Origin: Nitzschia sp. pyKryTriq1
Lineage: Eukaryota; Bacillariophyta; Bacillariophyceae; Bacillariales; Bacillariaceae
Direction of reading: 5' to 3'
Length of the DNA: 64,000 nucleotides
Assembly: GCA_956465555.1 (NCBI GenBank)
Contig: OY101123.1
Coordinates: 1,922,001-1,986,000 of the forward strand
The position numbers and the translations under genes are program-made. Position 1 is the first letter of the stretch; each line of letters opens with the position of its first letter. Below the pieces are notes generated by a model that saw nothing but the letters and a program-made list of their open reading frames with translations, made no database searches and was not told the DNA's origin. Shown piece after piece: positions 53,917-63,755 of the stretch.

Positions 53917-54780
53917 ATGAGGTAGTAGTAGTAGTAGTAGTAGGTTCATGTCATGACAAATAAGGATAGTTATTCTGCTGCTGTAGCCTTAGTACAAAAA
54001 TAGTATTCGTGGTATTCTACTACTATTAGCTACTACTAGTAGTAGTAGGGTCTACTAGCTACTAGTAGACTCTACTACTAGCTACTAGTAGTAGAGTAAT
54101 AGTAGTTGCGAGACTCTCGCATTCTCGCACCACATAATATCAGTTAATGTCGTCATAGTAGTCATCAGTCGTCATTCTGCTCTAGCTAAGAATACTGTAG
54201 ACCAGCACTGTCTAACGAGATGGAGAACTCGCACCAGTACTCGTAGAGGCGTCACTATTAATCGAGCACGCGCAATCGCAATAATACATAACTAGCAGTC
54301 TGCTGAGGAGACTATTTTGACTTCCGAATGAAGCGTATACGAAGCGTCGCGGGCCATCCATGCCCCTTGCCGTAGGTGGTGGTACATTTGTTACACAAAC
54401 CTGCTGGCAGGCGCGGGTTGCACATGATTGACGTCGACCACGCACGCCGATGGTCACAATAACTTTGATTCGTGTAAATTTTGCCTTCTGAATACCCGCG
54501 GTCGGTTGACGCGATATGCTGCCGATCCAACACGTGTCAACACGTATAAAGCAAGAGATAACAAGCCTAATGTACTAGTACACGTAGTGAAAAAAATTAA
54601 TAGTGAAGACGTATATATGTGAAAAGATCGCATCATTCCCATATCGCATCACCGCATTATGTTATTAGCGCATCCCAAATTTTTGTCGACGAGAACACGC
54701 AGTGCATCATACCGTACAGCAATAGATGATTTCTCACTTTCGACATAATAATATCCTCCATTGTTGAAATAACGGTACGA
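53917..54780. other. Spacer between the LRR tandem genes
   Basis: Contains a GTA run (53920-53943), dense CTA/TAG palindromes (54018-54100) and the block shared with the first gene's upstream region (54315-54430). No gene is seen. Confidence 0.55.
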
Positions 54781-57132
54781 ATGGAAGACTACAAGAACAG
54801 CAACAACAAGCTTAACAAGAACAAGAACAACAAGCCAGCAATAATAAGCTGTGAAAATGTCCCTGTCGATTTGGATGAATTTCCAAGTGTTTACAAGGGA
54901 GAGGATCATGACGAGCGAGGCATTCCAGTGACGGTCTTTTCGACTCCCTTTGATGATTTGAGTACTATTGATAATGATACGATTGGCCACACACTACTGC
55001 CTTGGGATTTGCAGTCGAATCCTCAATCCCATCCCCTATATCCTCATCCTCAAGCTCATCCTCACCCTCAAGCTCAACCGCACCCTCTATCCTATTACTA
55101 CTCTAACAACAACAACAGCAACAACTTCAACTTGCCAGCACCGCCGCCCCATCAAAATTATCCATTTCTCCCACACCATCAACAACCACAACGACAACAA
55201 CAACAGCAGCAGCAGCAGCAGCAGCAACAGCAACATCATGATCCGTACGAGTACGAGTACGAGTACGAGTATTCGGTCAACAACAGCGCCATCAGTGCCA
55301 GCGCCGGCGGCGAGTATTCGATCAACAGCACCAGTGCTAGCGCCGGTGGCAGCGCCAGCTTGCCGCATTCCAAACTACCTCCTCAATTAGAAGTAGACGA
55401 AGAAATAGAAGAAGAATGGCACAACCCCAAAGACAAGCATCATCATCGTGCTCGTGGTCGTGCTCATGCTGGTGGTGGCGATGATGATGATTTCGAAATC
55501 ATCGATACTGGTGGTAATTTGGAAATCATCGATACTACTCGTAATAATCACCGGGCGCCTGCTGCTGCTGCTGTTGCTGCTGCTTCTGCCTCTGCCTCTG
55601 CTTCGGCTGCTTTTTCTGCCTCTGCTGCTTTTTCTGCTGCTGATGGTAGTGGCAATACTGGCGGCGGCGGCGATGATTCCTCCTACACGTACATTTACAA
55701 TCTCATTCAGCATGCTTTGATCAAGAAAAAAAGAGAAAAGCCGCCGCCGACGACGACGGCAAAGCCGAAGCAGCATCAGCAGCAGCAGGATGACAATCTC
55801 GCCAATAGTAGTAATGCCAACGCCGGCATGATGCTGGATGAAAGACGATATCGATGCTATGTGATCATCTTTGCAATTATCCTTCCGATTTTGAGTGTTG
55901 TGATTGTCAGTGTCACGGTGGGCGTGTTGTTGTCAAATGATAACAACAACAATAATAGCTCGGGTGGTGGTGGTGGTGGTGGTAGTGGAAGTCTATCGGC
56001 CTCGTCTCAGGAGCAGCAGACAATGCCGACCAATACTACTACTACTACTACTCCAACCACTTTTCCAACCGAAATACCTGTCGTACCCATTGGTGATGGG
56101 CAGGACTCCTCCTCTCCACCACAACCACAACCACAACCACCAACATCGGAAAGAATAACACTCAGTCCCTCGCAGGAGAGTTTTGTCAATTTGCTTCAAA
56201 GTACGACATCGTCTCCCGAATATTGGAATACCTTTTCGACGACCATGACGACTTCTGCTCCTCAATGGCAAGCCCTGGACTGGTTGACGTCCGATCCAGC
56301 CTTTTCTTCCTACCCAGACGATCGAAAGATTCAACGCTATGCATTGGCAGTCTTTGCCTTTGGTTTGGATTCTCCTCTTCCCGAATCCATGGCTAGTACC
56401 TGGTTGAATTACGAGGTTCATGAATGCGATTGGTACACTACCGCTACCTCGAGCGCATCGTGCACTATGATGATGATGATGATTCGCAAATTGGAATTAC
56501 AAAGTTTGGGCTTGTCTGGAAGGCTTCCCATCGAACTGGGCTTGTTATCCTCCTCCTTGACTCAAATTTATTTGCAAGATAATTTTGGCCTCAGTGGAAC
56601 ATTGCCATCGGTTTGGGGACGGGATTTGTCCAATTTACAACGATTTCAATTGACCAGCGCCAGTTTGACAGGACGACTACCACCCGAATGGAGTCAAATG
56701 ACGGCCTTGACCGTCTTGGGATTGGGACGGAATCAATTGACCGGACCATTGCCTGCTGAATGGGCTGTCAACGTCGACAACAATAGTAATGGTGGTGGTG
56801 GTGGTGGTGGTATGATGTCCCTCTCCACCTTGGGATTGGAACGTAATGCGATCAGTGGATCCATTCCCAGTGAATGGGGAAATGGTGGAATGCCATCCTT
56901 GGTGGAATTGTATGTGAATAAAAACCAATTGACTGGCAGCGTTCCCGACTCCTTATGGACAAGTGGTACTGCTGCTGCTGCTTCTTGGGAGGCGGTCGAT
57001 TTGGGAGGAAATCCAGGACTGACGGGTACCATCAGTGATGTTACTTGTTCTATTCCGACGTTGGAAGTATTGGTTGTAAATTGCAACGAGAAAATCGTCT
57101 GCCAGTGTTGTACCCCTGCTTGTCTACCATGA
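54781..57132 (+). CDS. Leucine-rich-repeat single-pass membrane protein (tandem copy 2)
   Basis: 783 residues, a paralogue of the 51559 gene with the same order: N-terminal block (ENVPVDLDEFPSVY...FDDLSTIDNDTIGH), disordered stretch with a poly-Gln run, helix RRYRCYVIIFAIILPILSVV (about 357-385), a shorter stalk, LRR cap and plant-type LRRs, and a Cys-rich end (CQCCTPACLP). It differs in longer N-terminal low complexity (PHPQAHPH repeats, EYEYEYEY, Ala/Ser tracts) and a shorter Thr/Pro stalk. The LRR part is nearly identical at DNA level to copy 1 over a 111-bp patch (56662-56772 versus 53413-53523, one difference). Function is unknown beyond a surface-receptor-like architecture. Confidence 0.85.
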   Translation: MEDYKNSNNKLNKNKNNKPAIISCENVPVDLDEFPSVYKGEDHDERGIPVTVFSTPFDDLSTIDNDTIGHTLLPWDLQSNPQSHPLYPHPQAHPHPQAQPHPLSYYYSNNNNSNNFNLPAPPPHQNYPFLPHHQQPQRQQQQQQQQQQQQQHHDPYEYEYEYEYSVNNSAISASAGGEYSINSTSASAGGSASLPHSKLPPQLEVDEEIEEEWHNPKDKHHHRARGRAHAGGGDDDDFEIIDTGGNLEIIDTTRNNHRAPAAAAVAAASASASASAAFSASAAFSAADGSGNTGGGGDDSSYTYIYNLIQHALIKKKREKPPPTTTAKPKQHQQQQDDNLANSSNANAGMMLDERRYRCYVIIFAIILPILSVVIVSVTVGVLLSNDNNNNNSSGGGGGGGSGSLSASSQEQQTMPTNTTTTTTPTTFPTEIPVVPIGDGQDSSSPPQPQPQPPTSERITLSPSQESFVNLLQSTTSSPEYWNTFSTTMTTSAPQWQALDWLTSDPAFSSYPDDRKIQRYALAVFAFGLDSPLPESMASTWLNYEVHECDWYTTATSSASCTMMMMMIRKLELQSLGLSGRLPIELGLLSSSLTQIYLQDNFGLSGTLPSVWGRDLSNLQRFQLTSASLTGRLPPEWSQMTALTVLGLGRNQLTGPLPAEWAVNVDNNSNGGGGGGGMMSLSTLGLERNAISGSIPSEWGNGGMPSLVELYVNKNQLTGSVPDSLWTSGTAAAASWEAVDLGGNPGLTGTISDVTCSIPTLEVLVVNCNEKIVCQCCTPACLP

Positions 57133-58164
57133 GGTGCTGGGTTCGTAGTACTATAGTAATATGTCAAATAATTATTAGAATTTGGATGGCCTAAAAAAGT
57201 TGTTCCCCGAAGAATATACAGTAGCAACTAGACCCAAGCCTCTCTCAACAAGCGACTGCCTACCAATAGAACAACGATATCACTACATTCTATATTGCAT
57301 CACGGTTTTTGAGCATTCAACAAATACCTAACTGCAGCAGTCCTCGTGAGGCGGATCGAAGGTGGTGGGTGGTGGTTGGGCCACTTTGCAAGCTTTATTT
57401 GAGCGGACTCTCCTTGTCTTCAATTCAATGCTGCTGGTCTCGCTTCACCGTGGTGAAATAGAGCATAAGAGCAGCTCACAACAACAATTCAGAAATTGAT
57501 TTGGTTGACGACAGACTAGTAGGTAGCGACCTACTACTAGTACTAGTAGAGTATCATTGCGGATTGTGCCTACTAACTGCTACGATGACTTGATCATCTT
57601 CGTAGCTACTACTAGCTAGAAGACGATACCAATTCTGATAATGCTACTCCTCAGACTGCTACTGCTTAGTCACGGCGAGTATCTCTACTGCTCACTAGTC
57701 TGCTACCCCCCCCTACAAAATCACAGGGGGCGTAGCTATCTAGTCGGCGTAGCCGTGGATGTAATGCGCGAGACTTTTGGTTGAAAATCCCATTCGGGGG
57801 GTCTATTTTCGGATTTCGTGCGTTCTCGATTCTGATTGGCCGAGATCTGTGCGCACTTTTGTCACACTGTTCGTTTCCGGCATGTTGTGCATGATTGGAT
57901 TGGCTGAATAATTTCGCTCGGACACGGAAGTTGATTAGGTGCGTCGTGTCGCAAGGACATGCGGGATTGCTCGGTCGTCGCCGGTGTTTTGATTATTATT
58001 TGATGCCGACGCACGCCGGCCGGCTATCCACGATCAACAACACGTAATATCGCGCGGAAAGGTTCAATGGGGTGCTTGCCCCATTGCGGTTCAATGGGGT
58101 ACTTACATACCACCATGATGTGATGCGCGCCCATGAAATTTTGGATTCTGATGAGTCATTCGGA

Positions 58165-58203
58165 GCACCGGTCCTTTTCTTACTGTATCATTAGGACCGG
58201 TGC
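58165..58203. repeat. 11-bp perfect inverted repeat
   Basis: GCACCGGTCCT (58165-58175) and its reverse complement (58193-58203) are separated by 17 nt of T-rich sequence. Possible hairpin or small element end. Confidence 0.85.
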
Positions 58204-58218
58204 CAGACCACTCTTTTT

Positions 58219-58350
58219 CAAGGATTTCAGTCGAATCGATCGAACCAAGCATTGAATCCTAGTGATCGAACCAAGGATTTCAGTCGAATCGATCGAACCA
58301 AGCATTGAATCCTAGTGATCGAACCTAGCATTTATTCCTAGTGATCGAAC
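58219..58350. repeat. 53-bp tandem repeat, two full copies plus a partial third
   Basis: Copies at 58219-58271 and 58272-58324 begin CAAGGATTTCAGTCGAATCG and end AGTGATCGAAC; a degenerate third (58325-58350) keeps ATTCCTAGTGATCGAACC. Each full copy contains nested ATCGAACC motifs. Confidence 0.9.
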
Positions 58351-58431
58351 CAAATGGGGTGTTTTGGGGGCGGTGCATTTAGGTGTTAACCCTTTTGAGG
58401 GTCTAGGGTATGGTTTATCCCCTTGATGGGT

Positions 58432-58473
58432 ACCAACTAACCCCTCTATCGAACCAACTAACCCCTCTATCGA
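58432..58473. repeat. 21-bp perfect tandem repeat
   Basis: Two exact copies (58432-58452, 58453-58473) starting ACCAACTAACCCC and ending CTATCGA; the ATCGAACC word is shared with the 53-bp repeat just upstream. Confidence 0.9.
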
Positions 58474-58882
58474 ACCCAGCCTTAACTGCAAGTTACGGGC
58501 GGGGGTAGCAGCCCATACCTTCAGGTACCCATCATAGAGAGAGTAGTAGAATGAAGAAGAATCATGATCATGCATCCTCGTGATGCGCTCAGATTTCCGA
58601 TCCGTTCGACCGCTCAAGCTGGATCGGACGCAGACAGACGAAGTGAGGGTTGTTTTTTGGCGCGCTTTTGATGAGATGATGATGATGATGATTGATTCGA
58701 TTCATTCTTCCTCGTCCACATACGCACGAAGGAGGAGAGGCGGAGACATCACGCTACATTACAACATTCGATCGTCCTACATTTCAGCTGAGGCTACTTC
58801 AAACTGATGACAACCACCCCATATTATGCCATCATCAACCATATTATTGTATGAAAGCAGGAAAAGCACTCGTCGATCCACC

Positions 58883-60607
58883 ATGACGATCATCTCTTCG
58901 TACTACATTACCAAGGTTACCACTACAGCATTCAACCTCGTAGTCGTAGCAATCATCCTGGGTCTTCTGCTATTATCGGTAGAAGACTGCTCGGGTTGGA
59001 CCACGTCCTCGGTGGTTGGAAGAAGCAGTACTACTACTACTACTACTACTACTAGCAGTAGTAGTCGAAGCAGACCAAGAATAGGGACGACCGCCAGTCA
59101 CCTGGGATTATCGGCATCCACTTCCGCAGCCACAACGACGATTACTACGAACGATGAACCCCTCCTCCTCCACCTCCTGCTACTCGATCAGGCGCGGGAA
59201 CGGGAGCAATATGGAGAGCTGGATGAGGCCATTGCGTTGCTCACGGAATTCCTCCACACAAGAATAATAACCCGTCCGGAGGAAAACACGGTTGCTGCTG
59301 CTGCTGCTGCTGCTGTCGTCGAGGCGCACACTCAACTTGGAAACACCTATCGGAAAACCCAGCAATACTTGGAGGCTGCCCAATCTTTGGAACGGGCCAT
59401 GGATTTACTATTATCATCAATCGTGACCGACGATGATGACCAGCAGCATCAGAGCACTAGTATTACCGCCCAAAGAAGTAAACAGCATGCGGAAAGAATC
59501 AACAAGATGGACCAGATTCAGTTCGACCTGGGATGCATCTACGCAACAATAGGATATGTGTCCGAAGCAGTGAACGCCTATCAGCAAGTATTGCATACTG
59601 CTGAAAAAGAAGAAGCATTACAATCCCAGGCCAGGATTCGACTTGCCAATGTATTGCTGGATGGGTGTGGTCAGCGCGAGGAGGCGCTCAAGGTATATTC
59701 TTCGTTTGGAAAAGAAAGTCCGCTGGCAGTCATGACGGGAGTCGTTCTCGATTCCATGGGCCGTCACGAGGATGCCATGTTGTGGTACGAAAGTGCACGA
59801 AACAAGTTCCCGGGTGACATAGAAGCAGGTCTACATCTCATGATGAGTCTCATGATGCGGAAATCTACTACTACTACTAATACTTCAGCAGATCCAAGAA
59901 AGGACAAGGATAAGATCGAGGAGCTTCGATCCAAGCTTCCAGCGTATATGGTATCGAGTGCCATGTATGTCGCTGGAACATCGGTGGGATTTCTTCCAAG
60001 TACCCATTATTTTTGTTACGATATGCTAAAGCTGGGTTTGAACGCCGCCAGCAGTAGCAGCAGCAGCAGCAGCACTACAAGTACTGTGGAGGGAGGCCTG
60101 ATTTTAGAGTTTGGTGTCTACCATGGCAAAACGATCCGAATGACAGCAGAACACTTCCCCGATGATCCCATTCATGGCTTTGATACGTTCAGTGGCATAC
60201 CCGAAGACTGGCACAACACGAAACGTGGATCGTATTCGACCCACGGCTCCTTACCGCCAGCGCCCGAAAATGTGAAATATCATGTGGGGCTCTTCTCGGA
60301 TACATTGCCCTTGTTTCTGGAGGAACAACAACAACAACAACAACAACAACACCAGTCTAATATCAAATTCATGAATATCGACTGTGATTTGTATTCCTCG
60401 ACCAAGGATATCTTTGACGCCGTGCATGAACGGGTGGTTCCGGGGACGGTCATCGTGTTTGATGAATATGTGATGAATCCGAACTGGAAGGAGGACGAAT
60501 ACAAGGCGTTTCAAGAGGCCGTAAAATCCTATGGATGGACCTATGAATATCTGGGCATCAGCCTGGTTTCTCAGCAAGCTGTGGTACGAATACTATCTGT
60601 TGCCTAA
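58883..60607 (+). CDS. TPR protein with C-terminal TylF/MycF-type methyltransferase domain
   Basis: 574 residues from the ATG at 58883 (the frame is open to 58826). A hydrophobic signal or anchor NLVVVAIILGLLLLSV (about 18-35) precedes a Ser/Thr-rich linker. Residues about 90-330 form helical TPR-like repeats (EQYGELDEAIALLTEF, AHTQLGNTYRKTQQYLEAAQSLERAM, FDLGCIYATIGYVSEAVNAYQQVL). The C-terminal 180 residues match Rossmann methyltransferases of the macrocin O-methyltransferase type: LEFGVYHGKTIRMTAEHFP (SAM loop), HGFDTFSGIPEDW, the acidic IDCDLYSSTKDIF motif and VFDEY. A SAM-dependent O-methyl transfer to a sugar or small molecule is the family role; the substrate here is unknown. A poly-Gln insertion lies at about 482-490. 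Confidence 0.82.
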   Translation: MTIISSYYITKVTTTAFNLVVVAIILGLLLLSVEDCSGWTTSSVVGRSSTTTTTTTTSSSSRSRPRIGTTASHLGLSASTSAATTTITTNDEPLLLHLLLLDQAREREQYGELDEAIALLTEFLHTRIITRPEENTVAAAAAAAVVEAHTQLGNTYRKTQQYLEAAQSLERAMDLLLSSIVTDDDDQQHQSTSITAQRSKQHAERINKMDQIQFDLGCIYATIGYVSEAVNAYQQVLHTAEKEEALQSQARIRLANVLLDGCGQREEALKVYSSFGKESPLAVMTGVVLDSMGRHEDAMLWYESARNKFPGDIEAGLHLMMSLMMRKSTTTTNTSADPRKDKDKIEELRSKLPAYMVSSAMYVAGTSVGFLPSTHYFCYDMLKLGLNAASSSSSSSSTTSTVEGGLILEFGVYHGKTIRMTAEHFPDDPIHGFDTFSGIPEDWHNTKRGSYSTHGSLPPAPENVKYHVGLFSDTLPLFLEEQQQQQQQQHQSNIKFMNIDCDLYSSTKDIFDAVHERVVPGTVIVFDEYVMNPNWKEDEYKAFQEAVKSYGWTYEYLGISLVSQQAVVRILSVA

Positions 60608-60651
60608 AGTATTATATTCTTCGCAGTATAGTAATACTACTACTACTACAA

Positions 60652-62808
60652 TTATTGTTGTTCGTTTTGTTTGGAGGATCGTCCTGTTGGTCGTCCTCGC
60701 GAGGAGGATGTATGTTGTTGTACATTCGACGCCACTGGAGTCTGTTCTTGAGCAGCAGCAGCAGCAGCAGCAGCAGCACCGTTCGGTGTGGTGAGCGCTC
60801 CAACCATTCGAGCAAACTTGTGGTTGTTGTTGTTGTGACTGTACGATGAGGAAGCGGAGGATCCCGAATCGCTGCGGGCATTCGGCATGGACGATGGGGC
60901 TGGTGGCACATATGATAGGTTGCTGTTGTTGCTGTTAGTGTTGTTCAAGTCATTGCTACTACTTGTCCGTGATCTGGTCGGCCCACTACCACCACCACCA
61001 CCAGCTCCCAATATACCCGAGTGATTGTTGCTGCTCAACTTATACGACGACTCATCCATAGACGAGATGACGACGACAGGAGGGGCGCCGGTATTGGATT
61101 TGGCACGGGTCGATCCTGTTCCGGTCGATCCACCGGAACTCATGCTCGACATGGACATGGCGGACAATAAGCCATGATAAGAAGAAGAGTCCGTCGGGGC
61201 CTTATAATTATTATTGTCGACCAGTACCGATGCATGGTACGCTCCATTCGCCAGTGCTGCTTCATGAGGATTATTCGTGGCGGCAGCATCGTCATCGCCG
61301 TCAACCTTGCGTCGAGTCGGCATGAGGACATTGAAATTGCCAAAGCCACATCCCGCATTGGGATACAAGGGCTTCGTCGTCTTTGTTGTTGTTGTTGTTT
61401 GGGACGTAATCTTCTTCTTGTTGTCACTGATGCTGTTGTCATCATCTTCATTGAAACTTGATGTAATGTGGGACATTTCCATTACGGCCGACAAGGCAGT
61501 ATCACGTCGTTTATGACGATTTTGAGGACTGATTCGCTTGATGCGATTACTTCCAGGCTGGTGGGGCATGGGTTGCTCTTCAGCGCCGCCGCCACCACCA
61601 CCGCCACCACCATGCTCGTCACTATTAGAAGCAGTAGCATCTGGTCCATCAAAGGTTTTCATGATTTCCAATGGATTCAAAGTGGCACCACATTTGTGTT
61701 TCCAATACCGTTGAGCGCCATGAATAATGACACCGGGACGTTCCACCAAGGGAGATGCCCATCGATAAAAGGAAATGAGCGAATGGTACAGCAGTAGAGC
61801 AACGGGATAGATCAAGACGGTTCCGACACCCAACGAGATTTTGCCCCACATGGATTGTTCCGGATCCAGTTTGAGATAGGCATGCAAGCCTCCCACGAGA
61901 CTTGTCACAATCAGCACTGCCGCAATCAAATAGACAATAATCGCATAGATCATATCGGGCGGTTCCAGTTGCTTCTTGTTCCGTTCCTTCCTGTCTTGAA
62001 TGTAATCTTCCATCAAAATACTCTTGGTGGGATCTTCCAACAAGACCAGTACTTCCACATTGGCAAATCCTTCTTCCAATAGTTTGCGGGTACTAAAACA
62101 TTTGCGGACCTGCAAGGGCTCTTCATCCTCAAGGTTACTTTCCACCACATAATCGACGAGTGTATGATAGATTGGAATTCCCGTCCCATCCGGATCTTGT
62201 CCCAACGTGACCTGCAAGACATTGCCGAATATTTTACTACGAGATTCTTCCGATTCAAAAATCGATGGTTCGACTTGCGACGCATTCCGTGTCGCGCTGA
62301 CCAACCATACCGTCCATCCCACGGCGCATGCCAAACACAACCAAATGTCCGAAAGGGAGGAATAGACGTTGGCACGTCGGTTCCGATCGCGTTCATACTT
62401 GTAGCCACTACCCGATTTGTAATGATCGTATCGTCTCAAGTCCCGCTGCCGCATACGCATAATATTCTCATCCTCGTCGTTTTCGACCGGGAATAGCAAA
62501 TCCCATAAGTTCCCACTGATATCGTCACTCGATGTATCAAAGTAGTGGGCCAAAAAGGGACATTCGGCAGAAGCACCAGCATCCATAGCAGCATCCATAG
62601 CAGCATCCATAGCATCATCATCAATAGCAGTAGCAGCAGCATGAGCAGGAACGGCCTCGGCGTAAGAAACCAAACTTCGACTACTACTACTACTCCTGCT
62701 ATTACTACAGGTAGCGACGATTACTAGCAGCAATAGCCGCATCATCATGATACAGTTGCTACTGCTACTACTACTATCACTTCTTCTTTTCCTGGATGTC
62801 ATTGTCAT
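60652..62808 (-). CDS. Three-span membrane protein with disordered C-terminus, unknown function
   Basis: 718 residues. A signal-like MMMRLLLLVIVATC stretch (21-35) is followed by a repeated AMDA motif (67-78) encoded by 12-bp repeats. Predicted spans lie at 154-172, 286-311 and 324-348. The loop 175-280 is acidic and ordered-looking (SKIFGNVLQVTLGQDPDGTG, CFSTRKLLEEGFANVEVLVLLEDP), and the conserved WASPLVERPGVIIHG segment follows span 3. The remaining 350 residues are low complexity (Ser, Asn, Gly), with an ENDEDEN-type acidic stretch before span 1. I do not recognise the family. It converges on the methyltransferase with only 44 bp between stops. Confidence 0.7.
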   Translation of the reverse strand: MTMTSRKRRSDSSSSSSNCIMMMRLLLLVIVATCSNSRSSSSSRSLVSYAEAVPAHAAATAIDDDAMDAAMDAAMDAGASAECPFLAHYFDTSSDDISGNLWDLLFPVENDEDENIMRMRQRDLRRYDHYKSGSGYKYERDRNRRANVYSSLSDIWLCLACAVGWTVWLVSATRNASQVEPSIFESEESRSKIFGNVLQVTLGQDPDGTGIPIYHTLVDYVVESNLEDEEPLQVRKCFSTRKLLEEGFANVEVLVLLEDPTKSILMEDYIQDRKERNKKQLEPPDMIYAIIVYLIAAVLIVTSLVGGLHAYLKLDPEQSMWGKISLGVGTVLIYPVALLLYHSLISFYRWASPLVERPGVIIHGAQRYWKHKCGATLNPLEIMKTFDGPDATASNSDEHGGGGGGGGGAEEQPMPHQPGSNRIKRISPQNRHKRRDTALSAVMEMSHITSSFNEDDDNSISDNKKKITSQTTTTTKTTKPLYPNAGCGFGNFNVLMPTRRKVDGDDDAAATNNPHEAALANGAYHASVLVDNNNYKAPTDSSSYHGLLSAMSMSSMSSGGSTGTGSTRAKSNTGAPPVVVISSMDESSYKLSSNNHSGILGAGGGGGSGPTRSRTSSSNDLNNTNSNNSNLSYVPPAPSSMPNARSDSGSSASSSYSHNNNNHKFARMVGALTTPNGAAAAAAAAAQEQTPVASNVQQHTSSSRGRPTGRSSKQNEQQ

Positions 62809-63755
62809 TTATACTATTCATGTGAATAAGGAAGAAATATTCCTCTCTATTATTATTTATTTGCTCATCGTGATGATACCGCGATATGGTACGGTGCTAC
62901 CGGTACTGACACGACGTAGACGAGTAAACGTGCTGCTGAAAATCACAAGAAATCTGTACGCATACTGTACCGAGCGAGCGAACGGAAGGATAATAATGTC
63001 GAAATCCGATACAACGGAATGACCGCCTGGCGTGTAACATTGCAATTTATCCAGGAATGAAGAAGAATACTATAAGTAAAACTCTGTGGTGGGTTGCGAG
63101 CCGGCCACGTCCGAGAGCTCATTATTATTATTTGTGACGTCCTTCCGTCTACCGTTCCATCCGAACCCTTCTTGCCGCCGAGACGAGAGATCTTTTCTCC
63201 ACTAACTGCGTACTAAAATACTCGTTCTGTACTCTACTATTATACGTATGTATGATGACGAATACGATGAATAATACTCGTTCCGAACGGGTTGGTTGTT
63301 CGGGCGATTATTGTGGCCGCGAACAACACCCGCAGATCGTGCTCGGCTTTGATACGGCACGCAAGGCTACGTTTGCGACTTTTAGTCATCCGCTGGATGG
63401 ATCCGTTTGTCAAAATATACTTTCAGGATCGCATGAACCAAGACGAGGAGGGAACGGCATGGGTTCGGGATCGGAACTCGCACGAACTCAATGGATCTGT
63501 ACGTGAGAACCAGACAAGCCTTCGGCGGCATTTTGGCATTCACTTGGTGTCACTGGAAGACGGGGCTCTCGAAGCATCGGATGGCGTTCAACGGGAACAG
63601 CAAGAAGAGAAGAAACAGCGATCCAACATCTATCGTCCGATGATGTGGTAGTCTATACATCGCAATTTCATGTTGAATGTTGGAAGGCGAACAAAGCTCA
63701 CATTTCGTGGCCATACATATCCCCAGTAGAAGAAACTGATGGCACCTCCTCTTTT
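62809..63755. other. Intergenic region near right edge
   Basis: No firm gene. A plus-strand frame at about 63271-63651 encodes an interesting-looking stretch (IYFQDRMNQDEEGTAWVRDR, GIHLVSLEDG) but lacks an ATG start, so it could be an internal exon or chance. Otherwise nothing is recognised. Confidence 0.35.

Larger units (their letters stand above)
57133..58882. other. Intergenic region with several local repeats
   Basis: No gene in 1.75 kb. Besides ACTAGT palindromes (57525-57550) there are tandem repeats near 58219-58350 and 58432-58473, a foldback at 58165-58203, and two GGTTCAATGGGGT copies near 58062 and 58088. Confidence 0.55.

Noticed and set aside
58219-58350. CRISPR-like array
   Set aside because: Adjacent tandem copies without unique spacers in a eukaryotic context.
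63271-63651. Plus-strand frame with a plausible-looking protein
   Set aside because: No ATG start and no recognised domain; kept only as a remark in the intergenic entry.
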